In this document: in pieces, positions 20,495 to 27,993 of the stretch | Position numbering within the stretch: the stretch's first letter is position 1 | Layout: each line of letters begins with the position of its first letter | From: Pseudomonas sp. MPC6 | GTDB taxonomy: Bacteria; Pseudomonadota; Gammaproteobacteria; Pseudomonadales; Pseudomonadaceae | Reading direction: 5' to 3' | Length of the DNA stretch: 64,000 nucleotides | Assembly (NCBI RefSeq): GCF_006094435.1 | Contig: NZ_CP034783.1 | Location: 399,001 to 463,000, forward strand | Notes under the pieces: generated by a model | What the model saw: the letters and a program-made list of their open reading frames with translations, nothing else | The model's database searches: none | Told to the model about the DNA's origin: nothing | Position numbers and translations under genes: made by a program

Positions 20495-21601
20495 ATGACC
20501 ACTTTGAACAGCACCCCTCGCGCTGACGGCTTTTACATGCCGGCTGAATGGGCGCCGCAAACCCAGGCCTGGATGATCTGGCCCGAGCGTCCGGACAACT
20601 GGCGCCTGGGTGGCAAACCGGCGCAAGCCGCACACGTGGCGGTTGCAAGAGCCATCGCCCGTTTCGAGCCGGTGACCGTGGCGGTATCCGCCGGTCAATA
20701 CGAAAACGCTCGCGCCCGGCTCGACATGCCGAATATTCGTGTCGTCGAAATGTCCAGTGATGACGCCTGGGTCCGCGACACCGGCCCGACGTTCGTGATC
20801 AATGACAGTGGCGAAGTCCGTGGGGTGAATTGGGACTTCAACGCCTGGGGCGGTTTCGATGGAGGCCTGTATTCGCCGTGGAACCGTGATTCGCAGGTGG
20901 GCGGCAAGATCCTCGAGATCGAACGCAGCCCGCGCTACCGCACCGAGGGCTTCGTGCTCGAAGGCGGCTCGATTCACGTCGATGGCGAAGGCACGCTGAT
21001 CACCACTGAAGAATGCCTGCTCAACCGCAATCGCAATCCGCACATGAACCGGGCAGAAATTGAAGCGGTGCTCAGCGCGAACCTGGCTGTGGATAAAATC
21101 ATCTGGCTGCCGGATGGCTTGTTCAACGACGAAACCGATGGTCATGTGGATAACTTCTGCTGCTACGTGCGTCCGGGTGAAGTGCTGTTGGCCTGGACCG
21201 ATGATCCGCAAGACCCGAACTACCCGCGCTGCCAGGCGGCAATGAAAGTGTTGCAAGGCAGCACCGACGCCAAGGGTCGCCCCTTCACGGTGCACAAGAT
21301 GCCGATTCCGGGGCCGCTGTATGCGACCGAAGAAGAGTGCGCAGGCGTCGACCCGGTGGACGGCACTCAGGAACGTAATCCGACGGTTCGTCTGGCCGGT
21401 TCCTACGTGAACTTCCTGATCGTCAACGGTGGCATCATCGCGCCGAGTTTCGATGATCCATTGGACGGTCCGGCAAAAGAGATTCTGCAGGCGCTGTTTC
21501 CGCAGCACGAAGTGGTGATGGTACCGGGGCGCGAACTGTTACTGGGTGGCGGCAATATCCACTGCCTTACCCAACAACAGCCTGCGCCACACCAGGAGTG
21601 A
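20495..21601 (+). CDS. aguA: AguA, agmatine deiminase
   Basis: A 368-aa peptidyl-arginine-deiminase-fold enzyme converting agmatine to N-carbamoylputrescine and ammonia. Family marks are [10 protein letters not shown] with the guanidine-binding Asp, [20 protein letters not shown] (catalytic Asp/His), and the catalytic Cys in [13 protein letters not shown] near the C-terminus. It is directly downstream of aguB (gap 5 bp), and together they make putrescine from agmatine. A terminator follows at 21672. Confidence 0.95.
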   Translation: MTTLNSTPRADGFYMPAEWAPQTQAWMIWPERPDNWRLGGKPAQAAHVAVARAIARFEPVTVAVSAGQYENARARLDMPNIRVVEMSSDDAWVRDTGPTFVINDSGEVRGVNWDFNAWGGFDGGLYSPWNRDSQVGGKILEIERSPRYRTEGFVLEGGSIHVDGEGTLITTEECLLNRNRNPHMNRAEIEAVLSANLAVDKIIWLPDGLFNDETDGHVDNFCCYVRPGEVLLAWTDDPQDPNYPRCQAAMKVLQGSTDAKGRPFTVHKMPIPGPLYATEEECAGVDPVDGTQERNPTVRLAGSYVNFLIVNGGIIAPSFDDPLDGPAKEILQALFPQHEVVMVPGRELLLGGGNIHCLTQQQPAPHQE

Positions 21602-21671
21602 GTGCGCTTGTAACAGCTTGAGTTAAAAGCAAAATCGACCCGGCAAGGTTTTTTCCTCAGTGCCTTGCAAG

Positions 21672-21704
21672 AGCCCGCAGCCCATCAGGATTGCGGGCTT
21701 TTTT
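21672..21704 (+). terminator. Terminator of aguBA
   Basis: Stem AGCCCGCA/TGCGGGCT with a 12-base loop followed by T6, 70 bases after the aguA stop. Confidence 0.85.
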
Positions 21705-21843
21705 GTCTCCGTCCGTCGACGATTGCGTTTCCTTGGCACAGCTCTTGTATCTGTCCTGGTGTTGAACAGGGAGGGGAGGACTACGGTGTTCTGTCATAAA
21801 CCCTGGATAAGTTAGCCGCTCACGAACCTGGAGAGAGCGTGGA

Positions 21844-22080
21844 ATGAACGCCGAAGTGAATGAAGTGAGCGAGCGGGCGTTACATCCCCCGGCAGTAAAC
21901 AGCGAATCGCTCCAGAGCCTGCCGCACTGGTTGCAGGCCGATGGGACGCTTGCGATGGATCCGCGCCGCACGATGATCGAGCGCTATCCCGCTGGTTTAT
22001 TCAGCGAAGCAGAGCTGGAAGCCTTGTGGGATGTGATGGAAGGATCCCGAATGAAATATTCTCAGACAGATAATTCGTAA
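21844..22080 (+). CDS. Hypothetical 78-aa protein
   Basis: A small soluble protein with no recognised domain, beginning MNAEVNEVSERAL. GGAGAGAG lies about eight bases before the ATG, which supports translation. Composition is typical of the host (LPHWLQADGT, SEAELEALWDVMEG). Its last residues (MKYSQTDNS) are atypically polar. It stands alone between the aguA terminator and the oprD leader. Unknown function. Confidence 0.55.
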   Translation: MNAEVNEVSERALHPPAVNSESLQSLPHWLQADGTLAMDPRRTMIERYPAGLFSEAELEALWDVMEGSRMKYSQTDNS

Positions 22081-22201
22081 GTCTTTATGCCGCTCGTTGG
22101 CCCGTTTTCGCTGCAGGTAAATGGTTTGGGTTGAGCCGTGGGCGAACGCAGGCAAATCTTTTCTTAGACGATTTCTACCTATTCACAGACGATTCATGAA
22201 A

Positions 22202-22231
22202 TTGACACACAGTTAACGGCGCGGCTACGAT
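22202..22231 (+). promoter_or_regulatory. Sigma-70-type promoter in the oprD leader
   Basis: TTGACA at 22202-22207, an 18-base spacer, then TACGAT at 22226-22231. A transcript would begin near 22238 and meet a strong terminator-like hairpin at 22273-22318 before reaching the porin gene. Confidence 0.6.
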
Positions 22232-22257
22232 TCGCCCAACGCCTGTGGCTAACCGCC

Positions 22258-22320
22258 ATGACTCATAAAATTACAATAAGGCCCGCCGCGACTCGTCGTG
22301 GGCGGGCCTTATTGTTTTAA
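22258..22320 (+). CDS. Possible 20-aa leader ORF running through the hairpin
   Basis: ATG at 22258 opens a 20-codon frame (MTHKITIRPAATRRG, then RALLF) that ends at TAA just after the terminator hairpin. It crosses the whole stem, so a translating ribosome would melt it. There is no good Shine-Dalgarno in front, so translation is uncertain. The frame may be fortuitous. Confidence 0.25.
   Translation: MTHKITIRPAATRRGRALLF
22273..22318 (+). terminator. Strong terminator or attenuator in the oprD leader
   Basis: Fifteen-base perfect stem, ACAATAAGGCCCGCC with GGCGGGCCTTATTGT, 13-base loop, then TTTTAA. It sits 80 bases upstream of the porin start and about 35 bases after the predicted transcript start, so it either ends a short RNA or attenuates oprD. 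Confidence 0.7.
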
Positions 22321-22398
22321 GGTGAAAAAAGAGCGCAAAAGCGCCATTTCAGCCGTTGGGCACAGCGCGTATCAACCCGTAATAAGGAAAAGAATAAA

Positions 22399-23685
22399 AT
22401 GTTGAACAAGCGAATCAGCCTGATCGCTCTGGGGATGTTGAGTGCTACACAGGCCATGGCTAACGACCAGGCCGAATCCAAGGGTTTCGTTGAAGACAGC
22501 AGCCTCAAAGTGCTGCTGCGCAATGCCTACATCAATCGCGACTACAAAGACGGCAATCCGGACAAAGCCGAGTGGGGCCAAGCGGCCATCGGCACCTTCT
22601 CGTCCGGTTTCACCCAAGGCACCGTCGGCGTGGGTGTAGATGCTTTCGGTCTGTATGCATTGCGCCTGGATGGCGGCAAAGGCCGTACCGGCGCACAAGG
22701 TATCGACTTCTTTAAAAAGGGCGACAGCGGCAGCGCGGCAAATGACCTGTCCAAGGGCGGCGCAGCGGTCAAATTCCGTCTCTCCAGCACCACGCTGACC
22801 TACGGCGACCAGATGCCGGCGTTACCGGTGCTGAGTTACGACAACTCGCGCCTGCTGCCGGAAAGCTACACCGGCACCCTGATCACCTCCAAGGAGATCA
22901 AAGGCCTGGAGCTGAATGCCGGTCGCTTCACCGCCGAATCGCGCAAGAGCGCGGAAGGCCGTGACAGCGGTGGCTTGAAATCGATCAACGTGTTGGGCGG
23001 TAGCTACCAGTTCACCGAGCAGTTCAAGGCTGCGCTGTACGCTTCCGACGTCGAAGACGTGCTGAAGAAACAATACGTGAACGCCAACTACGCGATCCCG
23101 ATCGACAAGGATCAGTCCCTGACCCTGGACTTCAACGGCTACCGCACCAAGCTGGACGATTCCTACGTCCGCGAAAGCGGTGCTACCGGTGATGACAACA
23201 AGATCTGGAGCCTGGCTGCCACCTTCGCCACCGGTCCGCACTCGTTCACCCTCGCGCACCAGCGCAGCACGGGCGACAGCAACCTGGGCTATGCCTATGG
23301 CGGCTACCAGAAGGATCAAGGCCGTGTCGGCGACGGCGGCAATACCATCTACCTGGCGAACTCCTACTGGTCCGACTTCAACGCCGAAGACGAACGCAGC
23401 TGGCAGCTGGGCTACGGCCTCGACTTCACCACCTTCGGTGTTCCGGGCCTGACCTACAACGTCGCCTATGTGCGTGGCAGCAACATCACCACGTCCACCA
23501 GCGAAGGTGGCACCGAACGCGAAATCTTCAACCAGTTCAAGTACGTCGTGCAAAGCGGCGCGGCCAAAGACCTGAGCGTGAGACTGCGCAGCTCGGTCCT
23601 GCGCGTGTCGCAGAAATCCAGCGAATACAACGTCAGCGGCAACGAAGTACGGGTGTTTGTGGATTATCCGATCAACGTTTTCTAA
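22399..23685 (+). CDS. OprD-family outer-membrane porin
   Basis: A 428-aa OprD-family porin for small substrates such as amino acids. Residues 1-22 are a signal peptide (ending AMAN). The mature start has the family hallmark FVEDSSLKVLLRNAYINRDYK, then alternating beta strands to a C-terminal aromatic residue (VDYPINVF), as expected for an outer-membrane barrel. AAGGA precedes the ATG. Substrate specificity cannot be read; nearness to agu genes suggests basic or nitrogenous compounds, but that is weak. It is expressed as a single gene bounded by terminators. Confidence 0.92.
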   Translation: MLNKRISLIALGMLSATQAMANDQAESKGFVEDSSLKVLLRNAYINRDYKDGNPDKAEWGQAAIGTFSSGFTQGTVGVGVDAFGLYALRLDGGKGRTGAQGIDFFKKGDSGSAANDLSKGGAAVKFRLSSTTLTYGDQMPALPVLSYDNSRLLPESYTGTLITSKEIKGLELNAGRFTAESRKSAEGRDSGGLKSINVLGGSYQFTEQFKAALYASDVEDVLKKQYVNANYAIPIDKDQSLTLDFNGYRTKLDDSYVRESGATGDDNKIWSLAATFATGPHSFTLAHQRSTGDSNLGYAYGGYQKDQGRVGDGGNTIYLANSYWSDFNAEDERSWQLGYGLDFTTFGVPGLTYNVAYVRGSNITTSTSEGGTEREIFNQFKYVVQSGAAKDLSVRLRSSVLRVSQKSSEYNVSGNEVRVFVDYPINVF

Positions 23686-23727
23686 TGATCGGTTGCGGTA
23701 TCGAGGCCTGATTCAAGGCTGAAGAAG

Positions 23728-23759
23728 AAAAAAGCCCTGACTGGTTCGGGGCTTTTTTT
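23728..23759 (+). terminator. Terminator of the oprD-family gene
   Basis: AAAAAAGCCC-TGA stem with TC-GGGGCTTTTTTT, followed by T7. About 40 bases after the porin stop. Confidence 0.85.
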
Positions 23760-23910
23760 GTGGCTGAGATTCAGAGCTCGGCGCTGTCAGAAATTTCCTC
23801 CATTGAATCGAGACGGTTCTGGAGCGCGAAAGGGATCAGGCTGATGTTTATTGCGTGCTTGAACGATTGAAAATGCTGGACCAGAAATCCAACTGATGGT
23901 GGTTATTACT

Positions 23911-24174
23911 ATGGTTGTATTGTTGAAATCCACATATGTGTGTTGTCGAATTGATAAGGATTTGAAGGCGTGTGCGGCTAAAGTCTTGAGCGCCAGCGGT
24001 CTTAGTATCAATGACGCCATGCATCTTTTTCTTCGTCAGGTGGTAGCAACTCAGGGGCTTCCGTTCGAACCGCGACAACCATCGGAGAAGACGGCCAGTG
24101 CCATGATGGAAGCACGAGATATTCGCCAGCGATTTTGCTCGAAAAAGGACGAGATTTCTGATGAGTGCGGATAG
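23911..24174 (+). CDS. Orphan RelB/DinJ-family antitoxin
   Basis: An 87-aa protein of the RelB/DinJ type: ribbon-helix-helix N-terminus (LLKSTYVCCRIDKDLKACAAKV) followed by SINDAMHLFLRQVVATQGLPF, the family core. The start at 23911 is chosen because relatives begin M-x-x-LLKST; ATG at 23896 is also possible, and neither has a good ribosome site. No toxin gene follows: the next 60 bases contain no RelE-like frame and run into a REPIN. The usual toxin-antitoxin autoregulation therefore cannot work in cis. It may be a decaying or immunity-type antitoxin. Confidence 0.75.
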   Translation: MVVLLKSTYVCCRIDKDLKACAAKVLSASGLSINDAMHLFLRQVVATQGLPFEPRQPSEKTASAMMEARDIRQRFCSKKDEISDECG

Positions 24175-24222
24175 CGCTGTATCACTGTGCAAACCGTGGT
24201 CGTCGATTAGAACACCGAACTC

Positions 24223-24290
24223 TGTGGGAGCCAGGCGTGCTGGCGAAGGCGTCCTCAGGATCGCTATCGCCGGCAAGCCTGGCTCCTACG
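24223..24290. repeat. REPIN, ccaggc/gcctgg variant
   Basis: tgtgggagccaggcgtgctg followed by gcgaaggcg at 24223-24251 and the inverted partner ending ggctcctac at 24265-24290. Spacer is short. It lies directly after the orphan relB, where a toxin gene would be expected. Confidence 0.75.
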
Positions 24291-24336
24291 AAAAGCGATC
24301 ACAACGCTCATGTCGTCAAAATCCCGTTTCGGTAAC

Positions 24337-24439
24337 ACGTGTCGCCAACATGTCGTCCGCGGCGACATGTTCCCAAGACGTGTCGCAAAAAGCGGAAAAT
24401 TGCGACACGTTAAGGCCTCATGTCTACACTGGCGACATG
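24337..24439. repeat. Palindromic array (copy A) upstream of the Fic gene
   Basis: A cluster of inverted repeats: AACATGTCG-N6-CGACATGTT-like pair at 24348-24371, ACGTGTCGCA at 24379 with TGCGACACGT at 24401, and CATGTC/GACATG at 24420-24439. A second copy with nearly the same order and spacing is at 26413-26476. It may be a multi-site operator or a mobile intergenic repeat; it ends 50 bases before the Fic start. Confidence 0.7.
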
Positions 24440-24491
24440 AGTGAAGCCTCTCTCTGCTCAAAAAACATACAAAATGATCAGGAATGCATCC

Positions 24492-25616
24492 ATGACCGAA
24501 CCGCTTCTGCCATGGCAGGCCGACAGGCCCTACAACCAACTGCCGCTGCTACCGCCAGCGATCGAGCTGGAAACACGTGCAGTCCTCAAAAAATGCATTG
24601 AGGCGCGCACCGCGCTGGCCGAGTTGAAACAGGCAGCAGAGCTGATTCCGAACCAAACGGTCCTGATCAATACCATTCCCCTGCTGGAAGCCAAAGACAG
24701 CTCGGAAATAGAAAGTATCGTCACTACCACGGACTTACTGTTCCAGCATGCTCAAGACACTGAAAACCATGCGGACCCGGCGACCAAGGAAGCATTGCGT
24801 TATCGAACAGCGCTGAACCAAGGCTTTCTATCCTTGGCCCAACGACCGTTGTCCACCAACACCGCCGTAGAAATCTGCCGCACCCTGAAAGGCGTGAAAC
24901 TGGATATCCGCCGCACGCCAGGCACTCAGCTCGCGAATGACCGCACCGGTGAAGTCATCTATACCCCGCCCGAAGGGGAGGAGCACTTGCGCGACCTTCT
25001 CGCCAACTGGGAGCGCTTTCTTCACAACGAAACCGAGCTCGATCCCCTGGTTCGCATGGCTGTCGGGCATTATCAGTTTGAAGCGATCCATCCCTTTATC
25101 GACGGGAACGGTCGTACAGGACGGGTCCTCAACACCCTGTTTTTGATCCAGGAAGGCCTCCTGAACCTGCCGATCCTCTACCTCAGCCGCTACATCATTG
25201 CCTACCGTGCCGATTACTACCGGCTCTTGCTGGAAGTTACGACCAAACAAGCCTGGGAACCATGGCTGTTGTTCATGCTAAGCGCGGTAGAAGAGACCGC
25301 TCGCTGGACGACGGCCAAGATTTCGGCCATCCGTGCATTGTCCGAACACACCATGCAGTTTGTGCGTGAGCAACTGCCGAAAACCTACACGCGCGAACTG
25401 GTGGATGTGATTTTCGAGCAGCCTTATTGCCGTATAAGCAATGTGGTCGAAAAGAAAATTGCTCAGCGTCAGGCTGCATCTCGTTACTTGAAAGAGCTTG
25501 TGACTATTGGCGTTTTGGAAGAGGTTCAGGTGGGCAAGGAGAAGCTTTTTATCCATCCGAAGCTGATGCAATTACTCATTCGCGACAGCAACGAATTCAG
25601 GCATTACGTTGGTTGA
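24492..25616 (+). CDS. Fic-family protein (AMPylase-like)
   Basis: A 374-aa Fic protein. The catalytic motif HPFIDGNGRTGR is complete (about residues 197-208), predicting adenylyl transfer from ATP to target hydroxyls. The N-terminal domain has SSEIESIVTTTD, at the place of the class-II inhibitory helix ((S/T)xxxE(G/N)); Ser replaces the usual G/N after the Glu. A C-terminal winged-helix-like segment (about 290-374, CRISNVVEKKIAQRQAASRYLKEL) may bind DNA. The start at 24492 follows AGGA; the frame open from 24441 adds seventeen residues without support. The target is unknown. A terminator follows. Confidence 0.88.
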   Translation: MTEPLLPWQADRPYNQLPLLPPAIELETRAVLKKCIEARTALAELKQAAELIPNQTVLINTIPLLEAKDSSEIESIVTTTDLLFQHAQDTENHADPATKEALRYRTALNQGFLSLAQRPLSTNTAVEICRTLKGVKLDIRRTPGTQLANDRTGEVIYTPPEGEEHLRDLLANWERFLHNETELDPLVRMAVGHYQFEAIHPFIDGNGRTGRVLNTLFLIQEGLLNLPILYLSRYIIAYRADYYRLLLEVTTKQAWEPWLLFMLSAVEETARWTTAKISAIRALSEHTMQFVREQLPKTYTRELVDVIFEQPYCRISNVVEKKIAQRQAASRYLKELVTIGVLEEVQVGKEKLFIHPKLMQLLIRDSNEFRHYVG

Positions 25617-25633
25617 AGGGCGTTTTGAACCTG

Positions 25634-25661
25634 AAAAAGCCCTGATCAATCAGGGCTTTTT
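25634..25661. terminator. Terminator between the Fic and DUF3077 genes
   Basis: AAAAAGCCCTGAT/ATCAGGGCTTTTT perfect stem with a 2-nt loop, usable on both strands for the two convergent genes. Confidence 0.88.
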
Positions 25662-25677
25662 CTTACGTGCTATTTGC

Positions 25678-25971
25678 TTATGGAGCGACGTTACTGGCTC
25701 GGTTGTTACACGGCGCGTCGAGCACCTTCACCACATCATCGATGATCGCCTTGCTCATATCCTGCAAATAATGCGACGCCCAGGCATGCCGGTCGGTGTC
25801 GCGAACCATGGCGGCATCTGATGCCAGAAGCTTGGCGACGTGGAGCAGGTCGGAGGCGTGAGAGAGGGCTTGGATCACCGGGACACCGGCGTTGATGCGG
25901 AACAGCGGTTCGTTGGCGTGGAAGGAGAAGTGGGTGAGGCCGATGGTTTTGAGGTCTTGAGGGTTGGTCAT
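25678..25971 (-). CDS. DUF3077 protein
   Basis: A 97-aa protein of the DUF3077 family (MTNPQDLKTIGLTHFSF..., with the family-like VIQALSHASDLLHVAKLLA and WASHYLQDMSKAIIDDV). These are short helical proteins, multicopy in Pseudomonas, of unknown function. Its ATG overlaps the stop of a 28-codon leader frame as ATGA (25968-25971), so translation is probably coupled. GGAGGTG lies just before the ATG, inside the leader ORF. The structured upstream region is described separately. Confidence 0.75.
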   Translation of the reverse strand: MTNPQDLKTIGLTHFSFHANEPLFRINAGVPVIQALSHASDLLHVAKLLASDAAMVRDTDRHAWASHYLQDMSKAIIDDVVKVLDAPCNNRASNVAP

Positions 25972-26054
25972 TGTGCACCTCCGCTGTTTGGGCGGTTGTG
26001 GACGTGAGCCTTTGCACCAGTAGCGAGAATTTGCAGTGGATTGCAGATATTCAT
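25968..26054 (-). CDS. 28-aa leader ORF coupled to the DUF3077 gene
   Basis: ATG at 26054 opens MNICNPLQILATG... which runs 28 codons to a TGA that overlaps the DUF3077 start. GGAG is eight bases upstream, but that GGAG lies in the arm of a hairpin (26058-26095). This looks like a translated leader peptide controlling the downstream gene. No family is recognised. The frame, overlap and ribosome site are seen; the role is inferred. Confidence 0.5.
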   Translation of the reverse strand: MNICNPLQILATGAKAHVHNRPNSGGAQ

Positions 26055-26057
26055 AAC

Positions 26058-26122
26058 GAGAACTCCGATTGGTTCCTGCATCGATTCGAGTTCTCAGGCC
26101 CGGTCGCTGAATTGGCAGCGAC
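26058..26122 (-). promoter_or_regulatory. Two leader hairpins, one covering the leader-ORF ribosome site
   Basis: On the minus strand, GAGAACTC at 26095-26088 pairs perfectly with GAGTTCTC at 26065-26058, with a further CGAT/ATCG pair inside; the second arm includes the GGAG of the leader ORF. Just upstream, GTCGCTG-N6-CAGCGAC (26103-26122) repeats the element seen at 43-62. Candidate regulatory RNA structure. Confidence 0.5.
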
Positions 26123-26283
26123 GGACTGAAGGTAGCTTGAGGGAGACGGATGCGCAATCGTGGCTAGGTGGTGGCGTGGGTTGGAGACCTGAGTGATTTT
26201 TATGCCTGGGCAATAATTATTGGCCAGCCATAATTTGCATAACCCAAAGGCCTGCTGATGGCCTAGTCGACTTGCTGAAGGAG

Positions 26284-26478
26284 ATATCAGGAATGGACGT
26301 TGAACTGGATCAGTTTCAAAAGGATTTATTGGAATCTGTACGCGAAATGAATGAGCGCCAAGCCCATCCTATCGCTGAGGTTAGGCCATTAATGCAGGAG
26401 CGAATTGACCCAAACATGTCGTCGTCTGCGACACGTACTCATAACGTGTCGCAGAAATTGAAAAAATGCGACACGTGA
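26284..26478 (+). pseudogene. Truncated HigA/HTH antitoxin remnant
   Basis: The frame begins MDVELDQFQKDLLESVREMN, the N-terminus of HigA-like helix-turn-helix antitoxins, with GGAG upstream. Normal family members then carry a DNA-binding domain of about 50 residues. Here the frame instead reads RIDPNMSSSATRTHN and stops; that tail is encoded by the palindromic array at 26413-26476. The antitoxin has therefore lost its C-terminal HTH, and no toxin lies upstream. Family assignment rests on the first 20 residues. Confidence 0.55.
26413..26476. repeat. Palindromic array (copy B)
   Basis: AACATGTCG at 26413, CGACACGT at 26429, ACGTGTCGCA at 26444 and TGCGACACGT at 26467. Order and spacing match copy A (offsets 31 and 53/54 bases). 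It forms the 3' end of the broken antitoxin frame and lies just beyond the 3' end of the XRE gene, which is read toward it. Confidence 0.7.
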
Positions 26479-26531
26479 CAAAACGGACTACATCGGAAGG
26501 GGCTAAGTCCCACAGTAAATTCGTACAACAT

Positions 26532-26855
26532 CTAGCAGACGTTAGCTTGTGAAATAACGATCTGAGGCGTGGCCCCGGCATCGTTGGACGGCAATGTAAA
26601 CGTGGTGCGAAAGCCCAGTTTATCCAGCATGTCCATCATTGCATCGATCGTGAATTTCTCGATCTTCCCAGTGGTGAGCTCTGAAATGCGTGATTGGGTC
26701 ACGTTCAACCTGGTTGCGGCCACACTCTGGTTAAGTCCAAGGGTTTTGATGCAGTCAGTGATGAACACCGAAAGCTCCATCTTCAGCGCGATTTTACTGG
26801 CGACTTCTTTTCCATGCGTGACATGGAATGGACTGTCGAAAAATTGAATGGCCAT
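26532..26855 (-). CDS. Orphan XRE-family regulator (antitoxin-like)
   Basis: A 107-aa protein with an HTH of XRE type: LNQSVAATRLNVTQSRISELTTGKIEKFTIDAMMDML, as in HigA/MqsA-type antitoxins and related phage-like regulators. The typical partner toxin would lie upstream on this strand, but 26856-27075 holds no such frame, so it appears orphan. The upstream gap has AT-rich sequence that may carry its promoter. With the broken antitoxin beside it, the patch looks like decayed toxin-antitoxin systems. Confidence 0.75.
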   Translation of the reverse strand: MAIQFFDSPFHVTHGKEVASKIALKMELSVFITDCIKTLGLNQSVAATRLNVTQSRISELTTGKIEKFTIDAMMDMLDKLGFRTTFTLPSNDAGATPQIVISQANVC

Positions 26856-27075
26856 GAATGTCTCACTCCTTTGAGTTATCTAAAATTTTCGATAAATGCA
26901 GGCTATTCGATTGATCCTTTATAGGCAAACGAGTAGTGCTTGCGCGACAGCATCCATTACACCAAGTAACTAATGATGTTCCCGCCCCCATCTTTATCCC
27001 CCGCAGCCAACCTCATACATTGAGCTCCAACACCTACCCATCACCCCGATGAGCAGGTCACTGGAGATCTTCCTC

Positions 27076-27297
27076 ATGCCTTTCGTAAGCGTACGCATCA
27101 CCCGCGATGGCGTTACCTCTGAGCAGAAAGCTCAGGTGATCGCCGAAATCACTGAAACACTGGAACGTGTCCTCAAGAAGGACCCGCATCTGACCCACAT
27201 CGTGATCGAAGAAGTCGACACCGATAACTGGGGCTACGCCGGAATCACCACCACCCAGTACCGCAAGCAACTGGCTGAAGAGGAGGGGAAGTCGTGA
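27076..27297 (+). CDS. 4-oxalocrotonate tautomerase family protein
   Basis: A 73-aa tautomerase-fold protein; after Met removal Pro1 would be N-terminal (MPFVSVRITRDG), the catalytic base of the family. Length is close to 4-OT (62-80 aa). The start at 27076 rather than 27049 is chosen so that proline follows Met. Its stop overlaps the next start (GTGA). The substrate is not known; it forms an operon with a DsbA-like oxidoreductase and an SDR. Confidence 0.85.
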   Translation: MPFVSVRITRDGVTSEQKAQVIAEITETLERVLKKDPHLTHIVIEEVDTDNWGYAGITTTQYRKQLAEEEGKS

Positions 27298-27950
27298 CGC
27301 CGTCGGTCTCCATCGATTTCATCTCCGACGTGGTCTGCCCGTGGTGCGCGTTGGGTGCCACGGCGCTGGAACAAGCGATCGAAAACGTGGCAAGTGAAGT
27401 CTCGGTCGAGCTGACCTACAAGCCCTTCGAGTTGAACCCGGACATGCCGGCGGAAGGCGAGAAAGCGGTCGAGCACTTGATGCGCAAGTACGGACGCACC
27501 GCCGATGACGTCGCCGCTGGCAAGGCCATGCAGATCGAACGGGGTGCGGCCATCGGTTTCACGTTCGATCTGGAGAAGCGCACTCACTTCTACAACACGT
27601 TCGATGCTCACCGGCTGATGGTGTGGGCGTTGCAGGAAGGGCGGCAGGTCGCACTCAAGAAGATCCTGTTGCGCGCTTACTTCACCGACGGCCAGAACCC
27701 GAGCGATCGCGAGACGCTGGTTCGTCTGGCCACTGAAGCGGGACTGGATGCGGCGGCGGCTCGAGAGGTGTTGGCGTCCGGAGCGTTTGCCAATGAAGTG
27801 CGAGAGCTGGAAGCGTTTTACCGCCAGCACGGCATCAACTCGGTACCGGCCATGATCCTCAACGGTCGTCACCTGGTGTCCGGTTCGCAGTCGGTCGAGT
27901 ACTACGAACAGATGTTGAGACAAATGGCGAAGGCCCCCGCCGAAGCCTGA
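27294..27950 (+). CDS. FrnE-like DsbA-family oxidoreductase
   Basis: A 218-aa thioredoxin-fold protein of the FrnE/DsbA group. The active-site CPWC is in SDVVCPWCALGATAL, and the cis-proline region in GINSVPAMILNG. No signal peptide, so it is cytoplasmic and probably not a disulfide generator of the periplasm. It starts at GTG 27294 overlapping the tautomerase stop. Related proteins act in polyketide or xenobiotic metabolism; here it may isomerise or reduce a small molecule with its neighbours. Confidence 0.85.
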   Translation: MTPSVSIDFISDVVCPWCALGATALEQAIENVASEVSVELTYKPFELNPDMPAEGEKAVEHLMRKYGRTADDVAAGKAMQIERGAAIGFTFDLEKRTHFYNTFDAHRLMVWALQEGRQVALKKILLRAYFTDGQNPSDRETLVRLATEAGLDAAAAREVLASGAFANEVRELEAFYRQHGINSVPAMILNGRHLVSGSQSVEYYEQMLRQMAKAPAEA

Positions 27951-27993
27951 TTACTTACTTTTTCAAACCATTATTAATTAGTAGAGGTTCATC

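Noticed and set aside
24161..24601. 146-codon frame after relB as the missing toxin
   Set aside because: It begins at an overlapping ATG but runs through a REPIN and the palindromic array; it has no RelE features.
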